Below are positions 21,455-33,330 of a stretch of DNA of 64,000 nucleotides, in pieces (the stretch's first letter is position 1; every line of letters starts with the position of its first letter). The notes under the pieces were generated by a model, which searched no databases, had not been told where the DNA came from, and saw nothing but the letters and a program-made list of their open reading frames with translations. The translations under genes and the position numbers were made by a program. Source of the DNA: Linum tenue (lineage: Eukaryota > Streptophyta > Magnoliopsida > Malpighiales > Linaceae); the NCBI GenBank assembly GCA_946122785.1, contig CAMGYJ010000006.1, forward strand, positions 52,968,066 through 53,032,065. Direction: 5' to 3'.

Positions 21455-24400
21455 TCAATCCTTTCCAAGCGTCCTATTTAATTTATCGTCATTGAGTTTA
21501 AAGTTGAGTAATTCTCCCGGACAAAATGTGGTGTCTACAAAACCCTTGGTGAATAGATCGGCAGGTTGTTCAGACGTCGTAATCTTACAAGGAGATATAT
21601 CGCCAGCAAGAACGTGTTCCCAAATGAAGTTGCAATCCATTTCGACATGTTTGGTGCGCTCATGCAAGACAGGATTAGCCGAGATATGGAGGGCAGTCTG
21701 ATTATCGCAATAAAGAGGAGTGGGCTCAGCAAGGATTACCAAGCTCTGTCATCAACCATCAGAGCCATATAAGCTCACTAACGATAGTAGCCATTGCTCG
21801 GTAATCGGCTTCAGCAGAAGAACGCACCACTATAGACTATTTCTTGGTACGCCAAGAAATTGGTGCACCATTAAGACGTATACAGTAACCATTGGTAGAA
21901 CGACGTGAAACAGGGCAACCGGCCCAGTCGGCATCGCAGTAGCCAGTAAGAGTGAGAGAACCAGAAGCTGGGAAAAAAGACCACGACCTGGCGATTGCTT
22001 CATAGACGTGCGCTGGAGTGGGCGCATGGACAGCTTGACTAAGTATGTTGACTGCATACTGGATATCGGGACGAATCACCGTTAGATAAGAAGACGACCC
22101 ATAAGACGATGATAACTGGACGGATCAATAGCTGGCTCAGACGGGAGGCGACAAATGTGATGATTCTGCTCAATTGGGGTTGCACAAGGACGTGCGCCCT
22201 CCAATCCACTTTCAGCGAGTATGTCCACGCCGTACTTACACTGGTTTAGAACAATGCCCTTGTTAGAGCGAGCTACTTCGATGCCAAGAAAATATTTTAA
22301 CGCCCCAAGTCCTTGATGGTGAACTTAGCATGAAGAAAGTCTTTCACATCTTGAATGAACTGAGCATCATTTCCAGCTAAAATGATATCGTCAACATAAA
22401 TCAATGCGGCAACGAAACTAAATCCAGATCGATAAATGAACAGAGAATGGTCGGCCCGACTCTGGGTAAAACGAAAACTAAGAAGTGCACTAGACAGTTT
22501 ATGGTACCAATTTCGTGAAGCCTGACGAAGACCATATATAGATTTATGCAGATGACATACACGGGAGTCACCTCGACGCGTGAAACCCTGTGGTATGTGC
22601 ATATAAAATTCCTTATGAAGATCCCCATGCAAAAAGGCATTGTTGACGTCCAACTGTTCAAGAAACCAATTTTGACTCACTACAAGAGCTATCAAACACC
22701 GGACAGTGACTAACTTTGCAACAGGAGCATAAGTATCATGATAGTCAATCCCTTATATATGAATGAAACCTTTAGCTACTAGACGAGCTTTGTATCGCTC
22801 CACAGATCCATAGGGCTAGAATTTCATCTTGAAGACCCACTTGCAAGCAACTACGCGTTTCCCAAGAGGTGGTACAACAAGTGACCATGTACCATTCGCT
22901 TCAAGCGCTGGGATTTCTGCTTTCATCGCCTCTCGCCAGTGTTTGTATCGGACAGCTTCGCGAAAGGAGGTGGGCTCAAAAGTGGCCGAAACTTGTGCAA
23001 GGAAAGCTTTATGATCAGGTAACAGGTGATCATAAGTGACATGGTTGCTAAGAGGATACTTAACGTTGCTAGCGTGAGGACGAAAGTCAGGTAAATCAAA
23101 ATTATAATCTGCCAAGTAAGCTGGCCTTTAGATTTGACGTTTGCCAGGATGGGGAGGTGGATCCGTTTCCACAACAGGAGGGATGGCGACTAGAGGATTA
23201 GTGGATGAGCTCAATAGCTCACTAGGGACGAAGAAGCCGTGACATTGGGCTCTTCATGGAATGGACCAGATTCGTTGGTGTCCAATGCAATAATCACCTC
23301 TGATGAATCAAGGGGATCAGCTACTTCTTGCACCATGTCCGGCAAAGCCCTATCACTTGGATTATCACCTCCTTCATCATCATCATCATATAAACACGAA
23401 GGTGAGGACTGGAGGGGCTGTGAACTCGGTGTAGGATCCACGCTTTGGAAGGGAAAGACATCTTCCAAGAAAAACACGTGTCGTAAACTCTGTAGCCCCG
23501 CTGCTGGGCGAGATAGCCCATGAAAATGCCAGGTTTCCCATGAGGCGCAAACTTTGACATGTGCAAGTGGGTATCCTTGGCATATACAAGACAACCAAAC
23601 ATACAAAGAAGATCATAGCTAGGTACCTTTCCGAGAAGAACTTCGTATGGCATACGGTTTTGAATAGGCGTGAGAGGCATTCTGTTGATGAGATACACCA
23701 CCGTCAAGACACATTCTCCCCATTACTGAAGCGGTAGACCAGCGTGAAACCGTAGGGCTCGGGCTGTGTCCAACAAGTGGCGGTGCTTTCGTTCAACGAC
23801 CCCATTCTATTGAGGAGTATCCGCGCATGACTTTTGCAAGATGATACCCTTCTTTTCATAATAGTCACTTAATTCAGCCATAGTAAACTCGCGTCCATTG
23901 TCACTTTGGATGCGTTTGACCTGACCGTCATACTGTGTGCGAGTTTGATTACAAAACATAATTAAGTACTGAGCTGCCTTTGACTTTTGTTTCAAAAATT
24001 ACCCACATACAATTCGACTGAAATCATCTATAATGGTGAGAAAGAAATGTGCACCAGAAAATAAAACTTGATCATATCCTCCCCGTATATCATTGTGAAT
24101 AAGCTCAAAACATGACTGTGTCTTTATAGTAATTAGAACAAAAGGTAACAGTGTTTGCTTAGCTCGTAGACACGATAAACATGTTCCTTAGCAATGACTA
24201 AAGTACTGAAAATATGGGGTTGTAAAGCTGAAAATTTTGCTGCCGACGGATGACCGAGATGCGAGTGGCACACTTGGGAATCCTTGACTGCTTGTTTGGA
24301 CGAAAAAGCTACTGGATGCCCTTCCTTGAACACTCAAAGATAATAGAGTCCATCTACGTGCTTACCCATCCCAATCATCTCTCTGGATTTTAAGTCCTGT

Positions 24401-26170
24401 ATCACTAAGAAATTATTCAGAAAAATCACGGCAACAGAATGATCGGCCATGAGACGAATGACTGGCAAGAGGTTGCATTGGAATTCAGGCACGTGTAGGA
24501 CATGACGAAGAGTTAAGCCATTCATAATCATAGAAACTCATACTCCACGAACTGGAATACCCTTCCTATTGGGTACTTTGACCTGTAAATTTGAGTTGGT
24601 ATCAAACTCGCCATCAAACAACATGTTATCCTTTGCGATATGCTCATTGCATCCGGAATTAATAACCCATGCAGAGGATAAATCAGACGAAAGATTACCT
24701 GGCATGTTCGCCTTTGGTTGCGAGGAAGTAGGAGGGCTCAAACTCCATGAATCAAAATTGAGGAAAGCCTTAAGTTGGGCCACCTGCTCTGGCGTTAAGC
24801 CTGGAATGACCAGCTCTGAGCTTTCAACCGCAGCTGCCTATGGCTAATTCCGCGCTGGTCGTGACTCGTTGCGGCGCTTCAACCGCTCTCCTCCTTCTCC
24901 TGATTTTGATGGCTATCCCACAATGTCGTAACATGTTGACTTGAAGTGACCCACTTTTCCACAGTGAGTGCATCTTGGCCTACCATCCTGAGTACGCTCT
25001 TCAAGTGACAACCTCTCCCCCTAACCTTGAAAAGCAGCCGCTTCGACGTGCGGTAAGAGTTGAGTGTGGACTGTTGCAAAGTTCTCATCCAACCCTACGA
25101 GAAAGTCGAGAAGCTTCATTGATTCATTAGACTCCCTTGTTCGATGCTCAACATTGCACGTACAATTGCCACAACTACACTTCACAGGAGGATCTAGGGA
25201 CAACCAGTCGTTAGGGGTGGGCACGTGGGTGGTTAATCCGCGGATTGCTATCGATCCACCCGCAAATAACCCGATCCGCACGTAGTGGGTGATTGATGTG
25301 GGTGGATTGCGGATTGGTAAATCTCCCACCTGCACTTATGTGGGTGGATGGTGGGTGGATTCCGGGTCACCCATATGACCCGCATCCTATTTTTACATGA
25401 AAAAATGTTGTTTCTTATAGTATCGAATATTCATTATATTTTCGAACTGCACTATAGTTTGACCATATACTTCAAAATATGAAGAATAAATAATAGTTTT
25501 GACTACTATTATTGATCATTGTGTTGTGCAGTATCCATTAGATATTGGATATTGGTATGTAGATTATTGTTAATAACCATAAAATATTGGGATGCAAACT
25601 ATAAATTATTAATTGTATCAAAATCACAAATTAATGATACAGTCTTACTAATTTTGCTTTGAACTTATTATAAATGTTAGTCAACTTTCTTAATGGCTAG
25701 TTGAAGAATTGCTTTTGCGGGTTGACCCGCAACCCAACCGCCACCCACCCAGCCCAACCCGCAGAAGTATGTGGGTGGATTGCGGGTCAAAATTATTTCA
25801 ACCCGCTAGTAAGTGGGTGGGTCAATTTGAGACCAAAACGCATCCAACCCACCCATTGCCCACCCCTACCAGTCGTCCCAAAATCTTTTGAGCCTCGCAT
25901 AGAAGGTCGAAACACTCGATCAATCTTGACTGAGAGCGGTAAGTTGACGTTGGATCTTATAGCGCCGGGGCAGGTTTCCCGTACTAAATCTCTCCAACAA
26001 CTCTTCCCATATTTGCTTAGCCGTAAAACTGGTGTTAAGGGTACTCCGGATCGCCTTGGACAGCGGCGAAGTCGGACCAATTTCTTCACCGAAAATGAAG
26101 GGCTTTTTCCCTTCATCCTTGAAGCTTGACTCTTCTGCCATAACGACGACAACGGGTTGGTGAGAAGCAC
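21455..26170 (-). pseudogene. Copia-3 gag-pol polyprotein, broken
   Basis: Minus-strand order: gag N-terminal part (about 25877-26170); gag with a CSCGNCTCNVEHR Cys cluster and LLDFLVGLDENF (25021-25200); a CCHC knuckle read across a frame change (about 24930-24985); protease-like WVINSGCNEHI (about 24640-24672), with Asn in place of the catalytic Asp; GAG-pre-integrase (24133-24530); integrase core with RIQSDNGREF (23807-23995) and tail (23321-23707); reverse transcriptase (22297-22695, QLDVNNAFLHGDL, LIYVDDIILAGND); and RNase H (21455-22079, [19 protein letters not shown]). Several stops and frame changes and a MITE in gag make it inactive. It is close in wording to Copia-1. Confidence 0.9.
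25212..25868. mobile_element. hAT-type MITE, 657 bp, in Copia-3 gag
   Basis: Ends are TAGGGGTGGGCACGTGGGTGG and the near-inverse CCACCC(A)TTGCCCACCCCTA. The 8-base duplication CCAGTCGT is perfect (25204-25211 and 25869-25876). It has subterminal GTGGGTGGAT/ATCCACCCAC repeats and an AT-rich centre. Confidence 0.94.
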
Positions 26171-26206
26171 GTTAATTGACTGACGTAGACCTAGATCAGT
26201 AGCACA

Positions 26207-26218
26207 GCTCTGATACCA
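26207..26218 (-). other. Copia-3 primer-binding site (tRNA-iMet)
   Basis: The minus strand reads TGGTATCAGAGC immediately after the 5' LTR, matching initiator tRNA-Met. Confidence 0.92.
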
Positions 26219-26825
26219 TGAAGAAAATGAATACGAAATAGTAAGAACACAGAAGCAGGATTTACGTGGTATCCCTGTTCGATGTGAACAGGACTGTTAC
26301 ATCCCGAACCTTTTCCCGACAAGATATTGTCCGCTTTGGGCCTCTACACCAGCACGGTTTTTCGACTTGGGGTGCAATTCAAGGTGACTTCCCATAAGGC
26401 CACCCATCCTTGTTGTACTCCACACTGAGCACGTTAAACTTCGGAGTTCTCAAAAGAACTTCTCCATTACACCCCAAAACGCGTCTTGTTAGTTAAGGTC
26501 GGTTTCCTACTTATGAACCATTGATCTCTCCCGTGCTTTGTCGATGTGGGATTTGCCTAAGGTGTTACAAGGACTAATCCACAGAGAGCTCAAAGGTACT
26601 CTCGGTTTGAAGATCTTATTATTGATCAACTAACTATCTTGCTGCTAATAGGGACTCCCAACTAAGATATATATATGGGTAACTTGTGTTGAAACCCTAA
26701 CACAACTAGACCTACGTATCCTTTAATGACAGGAGAAGTTATCGTGGCTTACAAGACAGTTGTACTTAACACAGCTACAACACGACGCCATGCTCTGTAA
26801 GACACACAATCACGAGACTTCTACA
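26219..26825 (-). repeat. Copia-3 5' LTR with a solo LTR inserted
   Basis: On the minus strand it begins TGTAGAAGTCTCGTG and ends ATTCATTTTCTTCA, with TG...CA ends. Without the insert (26295-26569 and one duplication) it is about 327 bases. It matches the split 3' LTR at 14513-15828. Confidence 0.92.
26295..26569 (+). mobile_element. Solo LTR of a small TRIM/SMART-like retroelement, 275 bp
   Basis: Begins TGTTACATCCCGAACC and ends TTGCCTAAGGTGTTACA, with the perfect 5-base duplication AGGAC (26290-26294 and 26570-26574). Size, TG...CA ends and duplication length fit a solo LTR. The wording resembles the small conserved terminal-repeat retrotransposons found across plants; that family link is from memory. 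Confidence 0.82.
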
Positions 26826-26830
26826 TAATA

Positions 26831-27700
26831 AGTGGATGTTGCGCCTGCCTGTTGACTCCTTACCATTTGTAGATCACCCAGCTAGAGAACAAATCAGGTG
26901 ATTAAGGGGGTCTTAGTCAAGTCCCCTAACTAGAGCACAGATCAGGTGATTAAGAGGGCCATTAGTTACTTGACTAAGATCCTCTTAGTACTTAGATTTA
27001 GATATACTAATCTAATGGTTAAAAAATGTGAAGAGATTTTTAATTATTGATAAGTGTAGTTATTGTATTGTGGAAAAGTGATTTTTATTTCTGATTTTAT
27101 TTCCCCTCTACTACCATCACTTCGAGCGTCCCTCTTCCCTTTTTTTTTTACCAACCCTCTTTTTTGTCTTTTACCTTATTTACATTTTAACTAGACAAAT
27201 GTTATAAATTATCATCTCAAAGTGTACAAATGCTGATGCACATCTCGATGCGAAGATTACCTGTTTGGGTCTGAAACAAAACACAACACGAGCAAATGTT
27301 TACAATTTGAGGGCTCCAAACATATGCGATGAATGAATGATTTTTGTCCTACATTGAGAGTGTTTTGGAATCTAATTTGAATACTCAAAATTTTATATTT
27401 TAGGAGTTCCAAACACCTTGTCACATGCATGACATATGTGTAACATTTTGAAGGATGTCGGTTCATGACAAATGTTACTTCTACATTCTCCTAGGTTGGT
27501 TGATACTGTTAACTAGTGGTACTATGACATATGTGTTCGAATTTTTTTTGCAAAAAGGTGCTCCATGTTCAATGTGCTTTTAAATGAAATATATTATTGT
27601 TCTTATATGAGAGGCAACCAACCATAGTGTTTAAGTTAAGCCATCAAATGACTTTTCTTTTGGATCGTAATTCCCTTTTTAGGATGTCTTTAGGGAATAC
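26831..27700. other. Intergenic, no gene seen
   Basis: AT-rich sequence. A short tandem-like pair AGAGCACAGATCAGGTGATTAAG / AGAGAACAAATCAGGTGATTAAG lies at about 26884-26955. Nothing else is supported. Confidence 0.5.
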
Positions 27701-29860
27701 CGCTCCCTATTAACCTTTCCTCTTCACAAAAACTTGTCTGAGAAGAGATAGTGTGCCTCTGTACAAGTCAGCAGACTTTAGCTCTTGCTATTATCTCACA
27801 TGTGTGGCAACCCGTTGGTCATTGAGACGAGAGTGCAGGTTGAGAATTGGTGCTTCAGAGATCAGGACTCACGTCCGAACGCTTACTGCATGAGCCTAAG
27901 AAAGAGAAGTTAATGTCACTTTTGCTCTAGGCCAGGAGATAGAGAGCCCTTGTTTATGAAAAAATTCAGGTGTGATGCCACAAGCGGCAAATGTGAGTTG
28001 AAGCTCAAAAGTTTGAGTCCATCATTTTCAACCCTTTTTTTAGAGTCCATTTGTACACATCTTGCATGTCTTGGTTTCAGTATTGAACAAGGTCCCAACT
28101 TTGGTTTGTGTTTCTCTTTTAGATGGAGGTAAAATTTATTGTCTCCGATTGGCATATATCGAAGTGCTAGTTTTTTCATTACCTATGATCTATAATGCTT
28201 GTCATTGTGAGGGTCAAACAAATTGTAACGATTTGAATATGTTTGCATAGGGACAAGCAAACGATTAAGTATGGGGGAGTTTGATACGAGCCATATTATA
28301 CATATTTATACCACTCTATCTTGGTCGTTTGACTTGTGTAGAATCATCCTCAGAGTCATTTTACGGTAGATTTTGTCATGTTTAAGTGTGTTTTAGGCTC
28401 TAGCAGGTGAAATTGGTGAAACTATCGAAAGACGGATGAAAAGGAGTCAAAACGGGACCAAGTGTTGGAAATGTCGAGTTTCACGGTTCAGGAAAAATCT
28501 TCCACGGTTTCAGGACGTTAAGATTGCCCCAAAACCATGAACAATGCAAGTTCCTAGGAGGCTCCGGATATCTTAGGGGCAGTGCATAGATCACGGGCGC
28601 ATGGCGTGAATAATTAAAAGCAAATCATGAAGTGTGCAAGTGAAACCGAGAGTTTTTTATCGACATCATGGTTTCACAGCACGCATCACGGGTGTGACGA
28701 GTGGCTTGTGAAGATTTCACCGTCGAGTATAAAAGAGAAAAGAGAGCATATTTAAAAGAGAATTGGCTTTTTCAGAAAGAATTGGATATCTTATACTACC
28801 TAGAGCTTCTCATCATTATGGTGATTTCCTTGTATTTGGTTGTGTTTCTCACACTAGCGATGGATTAGTCCTCCTAGGAGCTTCTATTATATTGTACATG
28901 AATGGTTGTGAACCCTTTGTGTTGATTTTCATGATTGATTTTTTTTTTTTTTTTTTGCATTATTCATCGAAATTAGAGGTTCTTGATCAGTTCCCCTAAT
29001 TTGAGGTAATTAACCTAGGTGAGAGAATATCTCCTTATGTTAATTTAGACATTGTGTAATCGACGTTATGAGATCTATGAGCGAATGTGATTAGAATCCT
29101 GGCGTGGTTTCAAGACTTTACCTATTTGTGGAGTGAATTTGGTTGCCCCAATCACCTAGGTCGGTTGTTCGGTATGCCTCTTCGGGTAGTGCAATTGGGT
29201 AGGATTAAGCAGTTGGAATAGTTGCTCCTATATAGCTTGGAAATCCTATAGTAGATGTACAATAAATGACAATGGTGCTTATAATCCATCAAATCATAGC
29301 TAATTTTAAAATAATTTATTTCAAACAGGGGTAGGGAGAGTGTTACAGGTGGCTCCTACGGACGAAAATGAGTAAGTATAATAGTTAATTGATAATGAAA
29401 TTTAGGGCAATTCTCGTTGAGAATGGTTGATCATGAGATCATGTGTTCGAATATTGGCGGCCCCATTTGTTAAGCACACGATATTTGAATTTTCAAAAAC
29501 TTTAAACACGTGTAAGTTGGTTTTCATTAGCAGGGAAGTGTTTGTGAATACAAAATTACATCATGAATGATTTAAAAAACTAATAAAACTATTTTATCAT
29601 ATGTATTTTTTTCTAAATGGACCCACCCTCGACAAAATCCCGGTTACGCCACTGGTGAATCGTGCTAGGGTATCACAACATCAACTCAACATAGGACTAG
29701 GGGGAACTCATCCGAGTGCTATTTTCTCAATTTGAATTCAATCATAATTTACTTGCATGTTTGTTTAGTTTAATACTTAAAACAAAAAATTGATCGCTAG
29801 ATAACATTTAGCTTAATGAATAAGGGTGGATATGGCGCCCGAGTTGATACTTTAAAAAAT
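27700..29860 (+). mobile_element. Gypsy-like 3' end and LTR, degraded
   Basis: At 28264-28280 the sequence reads CGATTAAGTATGGGGGAG, a typical gypsy polypurine tract. It is followed by TTTGATACGAGCC, a typical LTR start. A TATA box (TATAAAAG, 28728-28735) lies about 450 bases into the LTR. Near 29830 GGATATGGCGCCCGAGTTG loosely resembles a TGGCGCCG-type primer site, suggesting the LTR end. Upstream (27700-28260) is internal non-coding or decayed sequence. A piece ending GGTTACGCCACTG (29328-29654) looks like a hAT remnant inside the LTR, without a readable duplication. Boundaries are approximate. Confidence 0.5.
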
Positions 29861-30017
29861 ATTTGCTATACTGCACACTATTGAAGGTTGCACTTGTCTT
29901 TCAATTGAGATATGTATAGTTAGAAGCGAGCCACCTCCCATACTCCTTGTTCCCTCTCGCGGATACTAAATACATTAATATATATAAATCTAAATCACAA
30001 TTATTGTTCACTAAGAT
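29861..30017. other. Short spacer, no gene seen
   Basis: AT-rich DNA between the gypsy-like LTR and the next MITE. Confidence 0.4.
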
Positions 30018-30025
30018 AAGCAAAT

Positions 30026-30571
30026 AGGGGTGGGCATATGGTTCGGTAAAACCGAACCTAACCGAACCGAATTCAAACCGAACCGAAACCGCATAGCATT
30101 AATTCGGTTCGGAATTCGGAAGAGAAAATGGTATATTTCGAAAACCAAGGTCCTTTCGACCGAACCGATTTTCCGAATTCCGAACCGATTTTCCGAATTA
30201 CTATAATTGCAAGTTCCAAATGGTGGATTTTAATGTTTGTACTTATTATGAGACTTAAATATTTGAATTATGTTAGTGTTTTATGACTTATGTTTTGAAA
30301 TGTTTGATTTTATCATTGATGATGCATTTAATTGCATATTTATTGTTTACATTAGGGGTGAAAAATAATTTAAAAGAGAAAAAATACAAGCTAACCTCAC
30401 AAGTTCGGTTTTTCATACAAAACCGAATCGAACCGAATTATAATTCGGTTTGAACCGATCGAACCGAATTATAATTCGGTTCGAATTCGGTTTGAGGTTC
30501 ATGGAACTCGGAAACCCGATATACATTATTTCGGTTCGGTTTGAACCGAACCGACAGAATGCCCACCCCTT
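30026..30571. mobile_element. hAT-type MITE, 546 bp
   Basis: Ends are TAGGGGTGGGCATATGGTTCGG and the near-inverse CCGACAGAATGCCCACCCCTT. The 8-base duplication TAAGCAAA is perfect (30018-30025 and 30572-30579). Interior arrays of CCGAATT/AATTCGG and AACCGAACC. Confidence 0.92.
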
Positions 30572-30579
30572 TAAGCAAA

Positions 30580-31919
30580 CATGTTTATGCGCATTGCAGC
30601 ACACATGTTGGGTACAAACGAGGGCTTAAGGTCTCTTGAATCGCTAAAATGTACTTTGTACCTTGACATACGATTTTGTGAGGAGGAAAGATGTTTGGGG
30701 GATGGTAAGTAGTGAAAGATGGTCAGGACGCGGTAAAGCAATTTGGTCCCCAAACATATTCTCAAATGGCACTCCGAGCCGGTTTATCTCAAACAATATG
30801 CTCGGTTGCCTCTCACATGAGAACCTCTTTTTTTCAAAAGATTTTTCAAAATGGAGCACAGGTTTGCAAACATTTTGAGTCCAAAAGTAAGTAGAGAATC
30901 CAGCACACATGGCCTAACCTAGATAGTGGACAATATCAACACATTCAAAGAGGAAATCATTGGCTAATTTACTCACTTCCCACATCCTCCGTAGCGCTAT
31001 ACTAAATTATCCCTTATTAAACAATTTAAATTCAAAGAACAAAAACCCCCCTTCAAATCTCCAAACCTCCGTCAACATCGCTCACTTCCTCATCTCCAAA
31101 AAAACCCTTCCTAGCATCCTTCATCCTCTGCACTTCGCCAGACAAGTTAAACATGGTTAAAATTGTCTTGAGTGAGAATTATGGGAGAGAAAGTGAGTGA
31201 CGGAGCGAGAAATTCATGGGGTGGAAGTTCAAGTTTGAGTTTTTTGTCTTTTTTCAAGTACACTGCGGTCAGAAGGCAGGCAGAATCCGGTGGAAGGGAT
31301 ACACAGATAACCATGATTTACACCCAACAATCACCCCACAAGTGTGAATTCCGACAAACTAGACTTTCACCCTCATCTAACAAATTCCCTCAACAATAAA
31401 ACAATCCTTGATTGGATCACAAAAACAGTAAGAAACTTCCCATTTAACTCACAATCAAAGCAAAGCATAATGTAACTCAGAAATGAATTGCAACTATTTC
31501 ATTAAGACCATAATTAGCAGCACTCTTCAAGATTGGTTATAGGGCAAGAGTTCCCATGGACACTAATTTCGGCGCCGTAGGCAATAAAGGAAGAGTATAT
31601 CCCAATTCTCCATCTAGGCATGATTGAACAATAAATTATTTTTAATGTTAATTGATTTTGTTTGCTAAAAAAAATATTCTTCAATAAAGGACAAATATGT
31701 AATTTCTATATTTAAGTTAGGGCGATAAAATGAAAGTTAGGGCGACACATAAATACTAGAAGAAACACAAATATCAAAAACGGGCAAATTGGACAAGTGG
31801 AAAGGAGAAATTGTGGTCTTAGTGAAAGAAAGTAGAGTGAGGAAATTCTTCCAAATTCTTGGCAGCTAGGTTGTCGTTCAGGCCTGCTGGCCGTACCAGC
31901 ACCTACGCGATACGATTGT
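30580..31919. other. Intergenic, no gene identified
   Basis: Short open frames (for example 30644-30910 minus and 30960-31160 plus) show no recognisable domain. GC content is slightly higher than in the flanks at 30660-30900. A degraded repeat is likely but no ends can be read. Confidence 0.4.
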
Positions 31920-31941
31920 CCCCCCCCCCCCCCCCCCCCCC
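31920..31941 (+). repeat. Poly(C) tract, 22 bases
   Basis: An uninterrupted run of 22 C immediately upstream of the L1 fragment. Such runs are prone to assembly and sequencing length error. Confidence 0.9.
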
Positions 31942-31969
31942 TCTTCCTCTTCTATTTTCCTATATGTTT

Positions 31970-33330
31970 TGAGAGTGATGACCGATTTTGCAAATGAACA
32001 AATTGTGAATCACGGGGTTCCGATGAAACCATGGGCCGATCTATTTGGTATCTCGGAAGCGAATCGGCTTTGTTACGTGAAGCCTGAGGTCTACTAGGGA
32101 GGCCTACGAATACTCAAGGAAGTCTGTTAAGAAGGATCAACACATTGGAAGCATAGCTTCATTGGCCATTTTATTCATAAGGCTCCTACAATTCCAGTTC
32201 TCAGGCGTTGGGCGAACAAGATCTGGGGCCGGGATGGGCAAGTCTGTGTCTCGCTCCTTGGAGATCAACTATTGCTTCCAGCTAGCCTCACGGGCTACCT
32301 GTGACTAGATTCTTGTAAGCGGGTCATGATTTTACTTTGATAAGCTGCTCTATTTGCATCCTTGGAATCCAGGAATTGATGTTGAGGATATGGGAAGGAA
32401 GGCTCTACCAATTTGGGTAAGATTCTCTAACACCCCACTTGAGTATGTCAATTGTTGAGGATTGAGTCGAATTGGGAGTTAGCTTGGTGTGCCTCTGAGC
32501 GTGGATCAGACTACTCGGCTCGGAGGGCATTTGAGAATTGCTAAGGTTCTAGTGGAATTAAGGGCCTCGGGTGAATTTTCTATTCATTTCTTAGTTTGGC
32601 CGGATGACAAACCTCGATCAGGGTAGGAGCTCAATACAACTTCTTACCTTATGTCTGCAAAGTGTGTCGCTCGTGTGGTTTGGACTTTGGATGTGAGAAT
32701 AAACAGGAAGAAAAGGTGTGGCTTCACAAGGAGAATAAAGTGGCTGGACAAAATAAGGTGGACCCAGTGAGAAAACTAAGCCAAAGGGGTGGTTGAAGGA
32801 GCAATTATTATTTTAGATTAGTGTAGATATTTTAGAAATGTGAGTTAGGAAGAATAAGCCTGAGGAAGTAGGAGATGATTTCTGTTATGCCTAGAAAAAG
32901 CATTTGAATTATGCTAACAGTGATCTGTGTAGGATTTGGATGTATTTGGTCCTTGGGAAGAATTTTTTTCGTTGTCAAGCTACAAGTAATGATGGACATA
33001 ATTGTTTCATAACAGTGGTGTGTGGTTCAAATGAGGAATCGGAGAGACGATTTACTTACCAGGATATATCAATATTGAAGGTTTCCTCGATTCCTTGGCT
33101 TATAGGGGAGACTTTAATGTAGTTCTTTCTCCTTCTGCCACATCAAATGTTCTGGACATGATAAGATGTATTAGTGATTTCAATGGGTGGGGATCAAGTA
33201 TGGAGTTATTTGATCACCGTTCAGTGGGGCCTCTATTCACTTGGACTAATAGACTAGAGAAATCCTATTGCTTGACAGTTTGATAGGGCATTGGTGAATG
33301 AGATGTCGTTCGATCAATTCACAGCACACA
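31970..33330 (+). pseudogene. L1-type LINE fragment: ORF1 and start of endonuclease, broken
   Basis: Plus-strand reading with many stops. An ORF1-like (DUF4283-type) stretch at about 32340-32630 has LYLHPWNPGIDVEDMGRKAL, PIWVRF and LEYVN, followed by LSRIGS and a Cys-containing region near 32650-32700. Then comes an AP-endonuclease-like region (32904-33300) with CRIWMYL, PWLIGGDFNVVLSPS (read across a frame change at about 33100) and GPLFTWTNR. ORF1 binds RNA and the endonuclease nicks target DNA in LINEs. Reverse transcriptase is absent. It is an internal fragment with no poly(A) end visible. Confidence 0.75.

Larger units (their letters stand above)
15871..21493. mobile_element. 5.6 kb insertion in the Copia-3 3' region, LARD-like left part
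   Basis: The copia coding sequence is interrupted between 15870 and 21494. GAGTT occurs on both sides (15866-15870, 21494-21498), and removing the insert with one GAGTT restores continuity with the RNase H tail seen in Copia-1. The left part (15900-16120) reads GTCGCAACCGTCCC..., GGAGTCGCCATC..., and 16290-16350 reads GGTTGCCTACGTACCCGTAA, wording I associate with large non-coding LTR derivatives in plants. The right part (21240-21490) has repeats of TTATTGACTCGCCACTGC. No matching LTR pair is visible at its ends, so the class is open. It contains two MULE copies, a hAT MITE and a gene-like segment. Confidence 0.6.
14513..26825 (-). mobile_element. Copia-3: Ty1/copia element bloated to 12.3 kb by nested insertions
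   Basis: The outer ends are flanked by TAATA (14508-14512 and 26826-26830). The 3' LTR is at left (14513-15828, broken by MITEs) and the 5' LTR at right (26219-26825, broken by a solo LTR). The primer site TGGTATCAGAGC (26207-26218) abuts the 5' LTR, and the tract CGCTTGAGAGGTAG precedes the 3' LTR. Minus-strand gag-pol remnants occupy 21494-26170. A 5.6 kb unclassified insertion sits at 15871-21493. Removing the inserts leaves an ordinary copia of about 5 kb. Confidence 0.93.
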
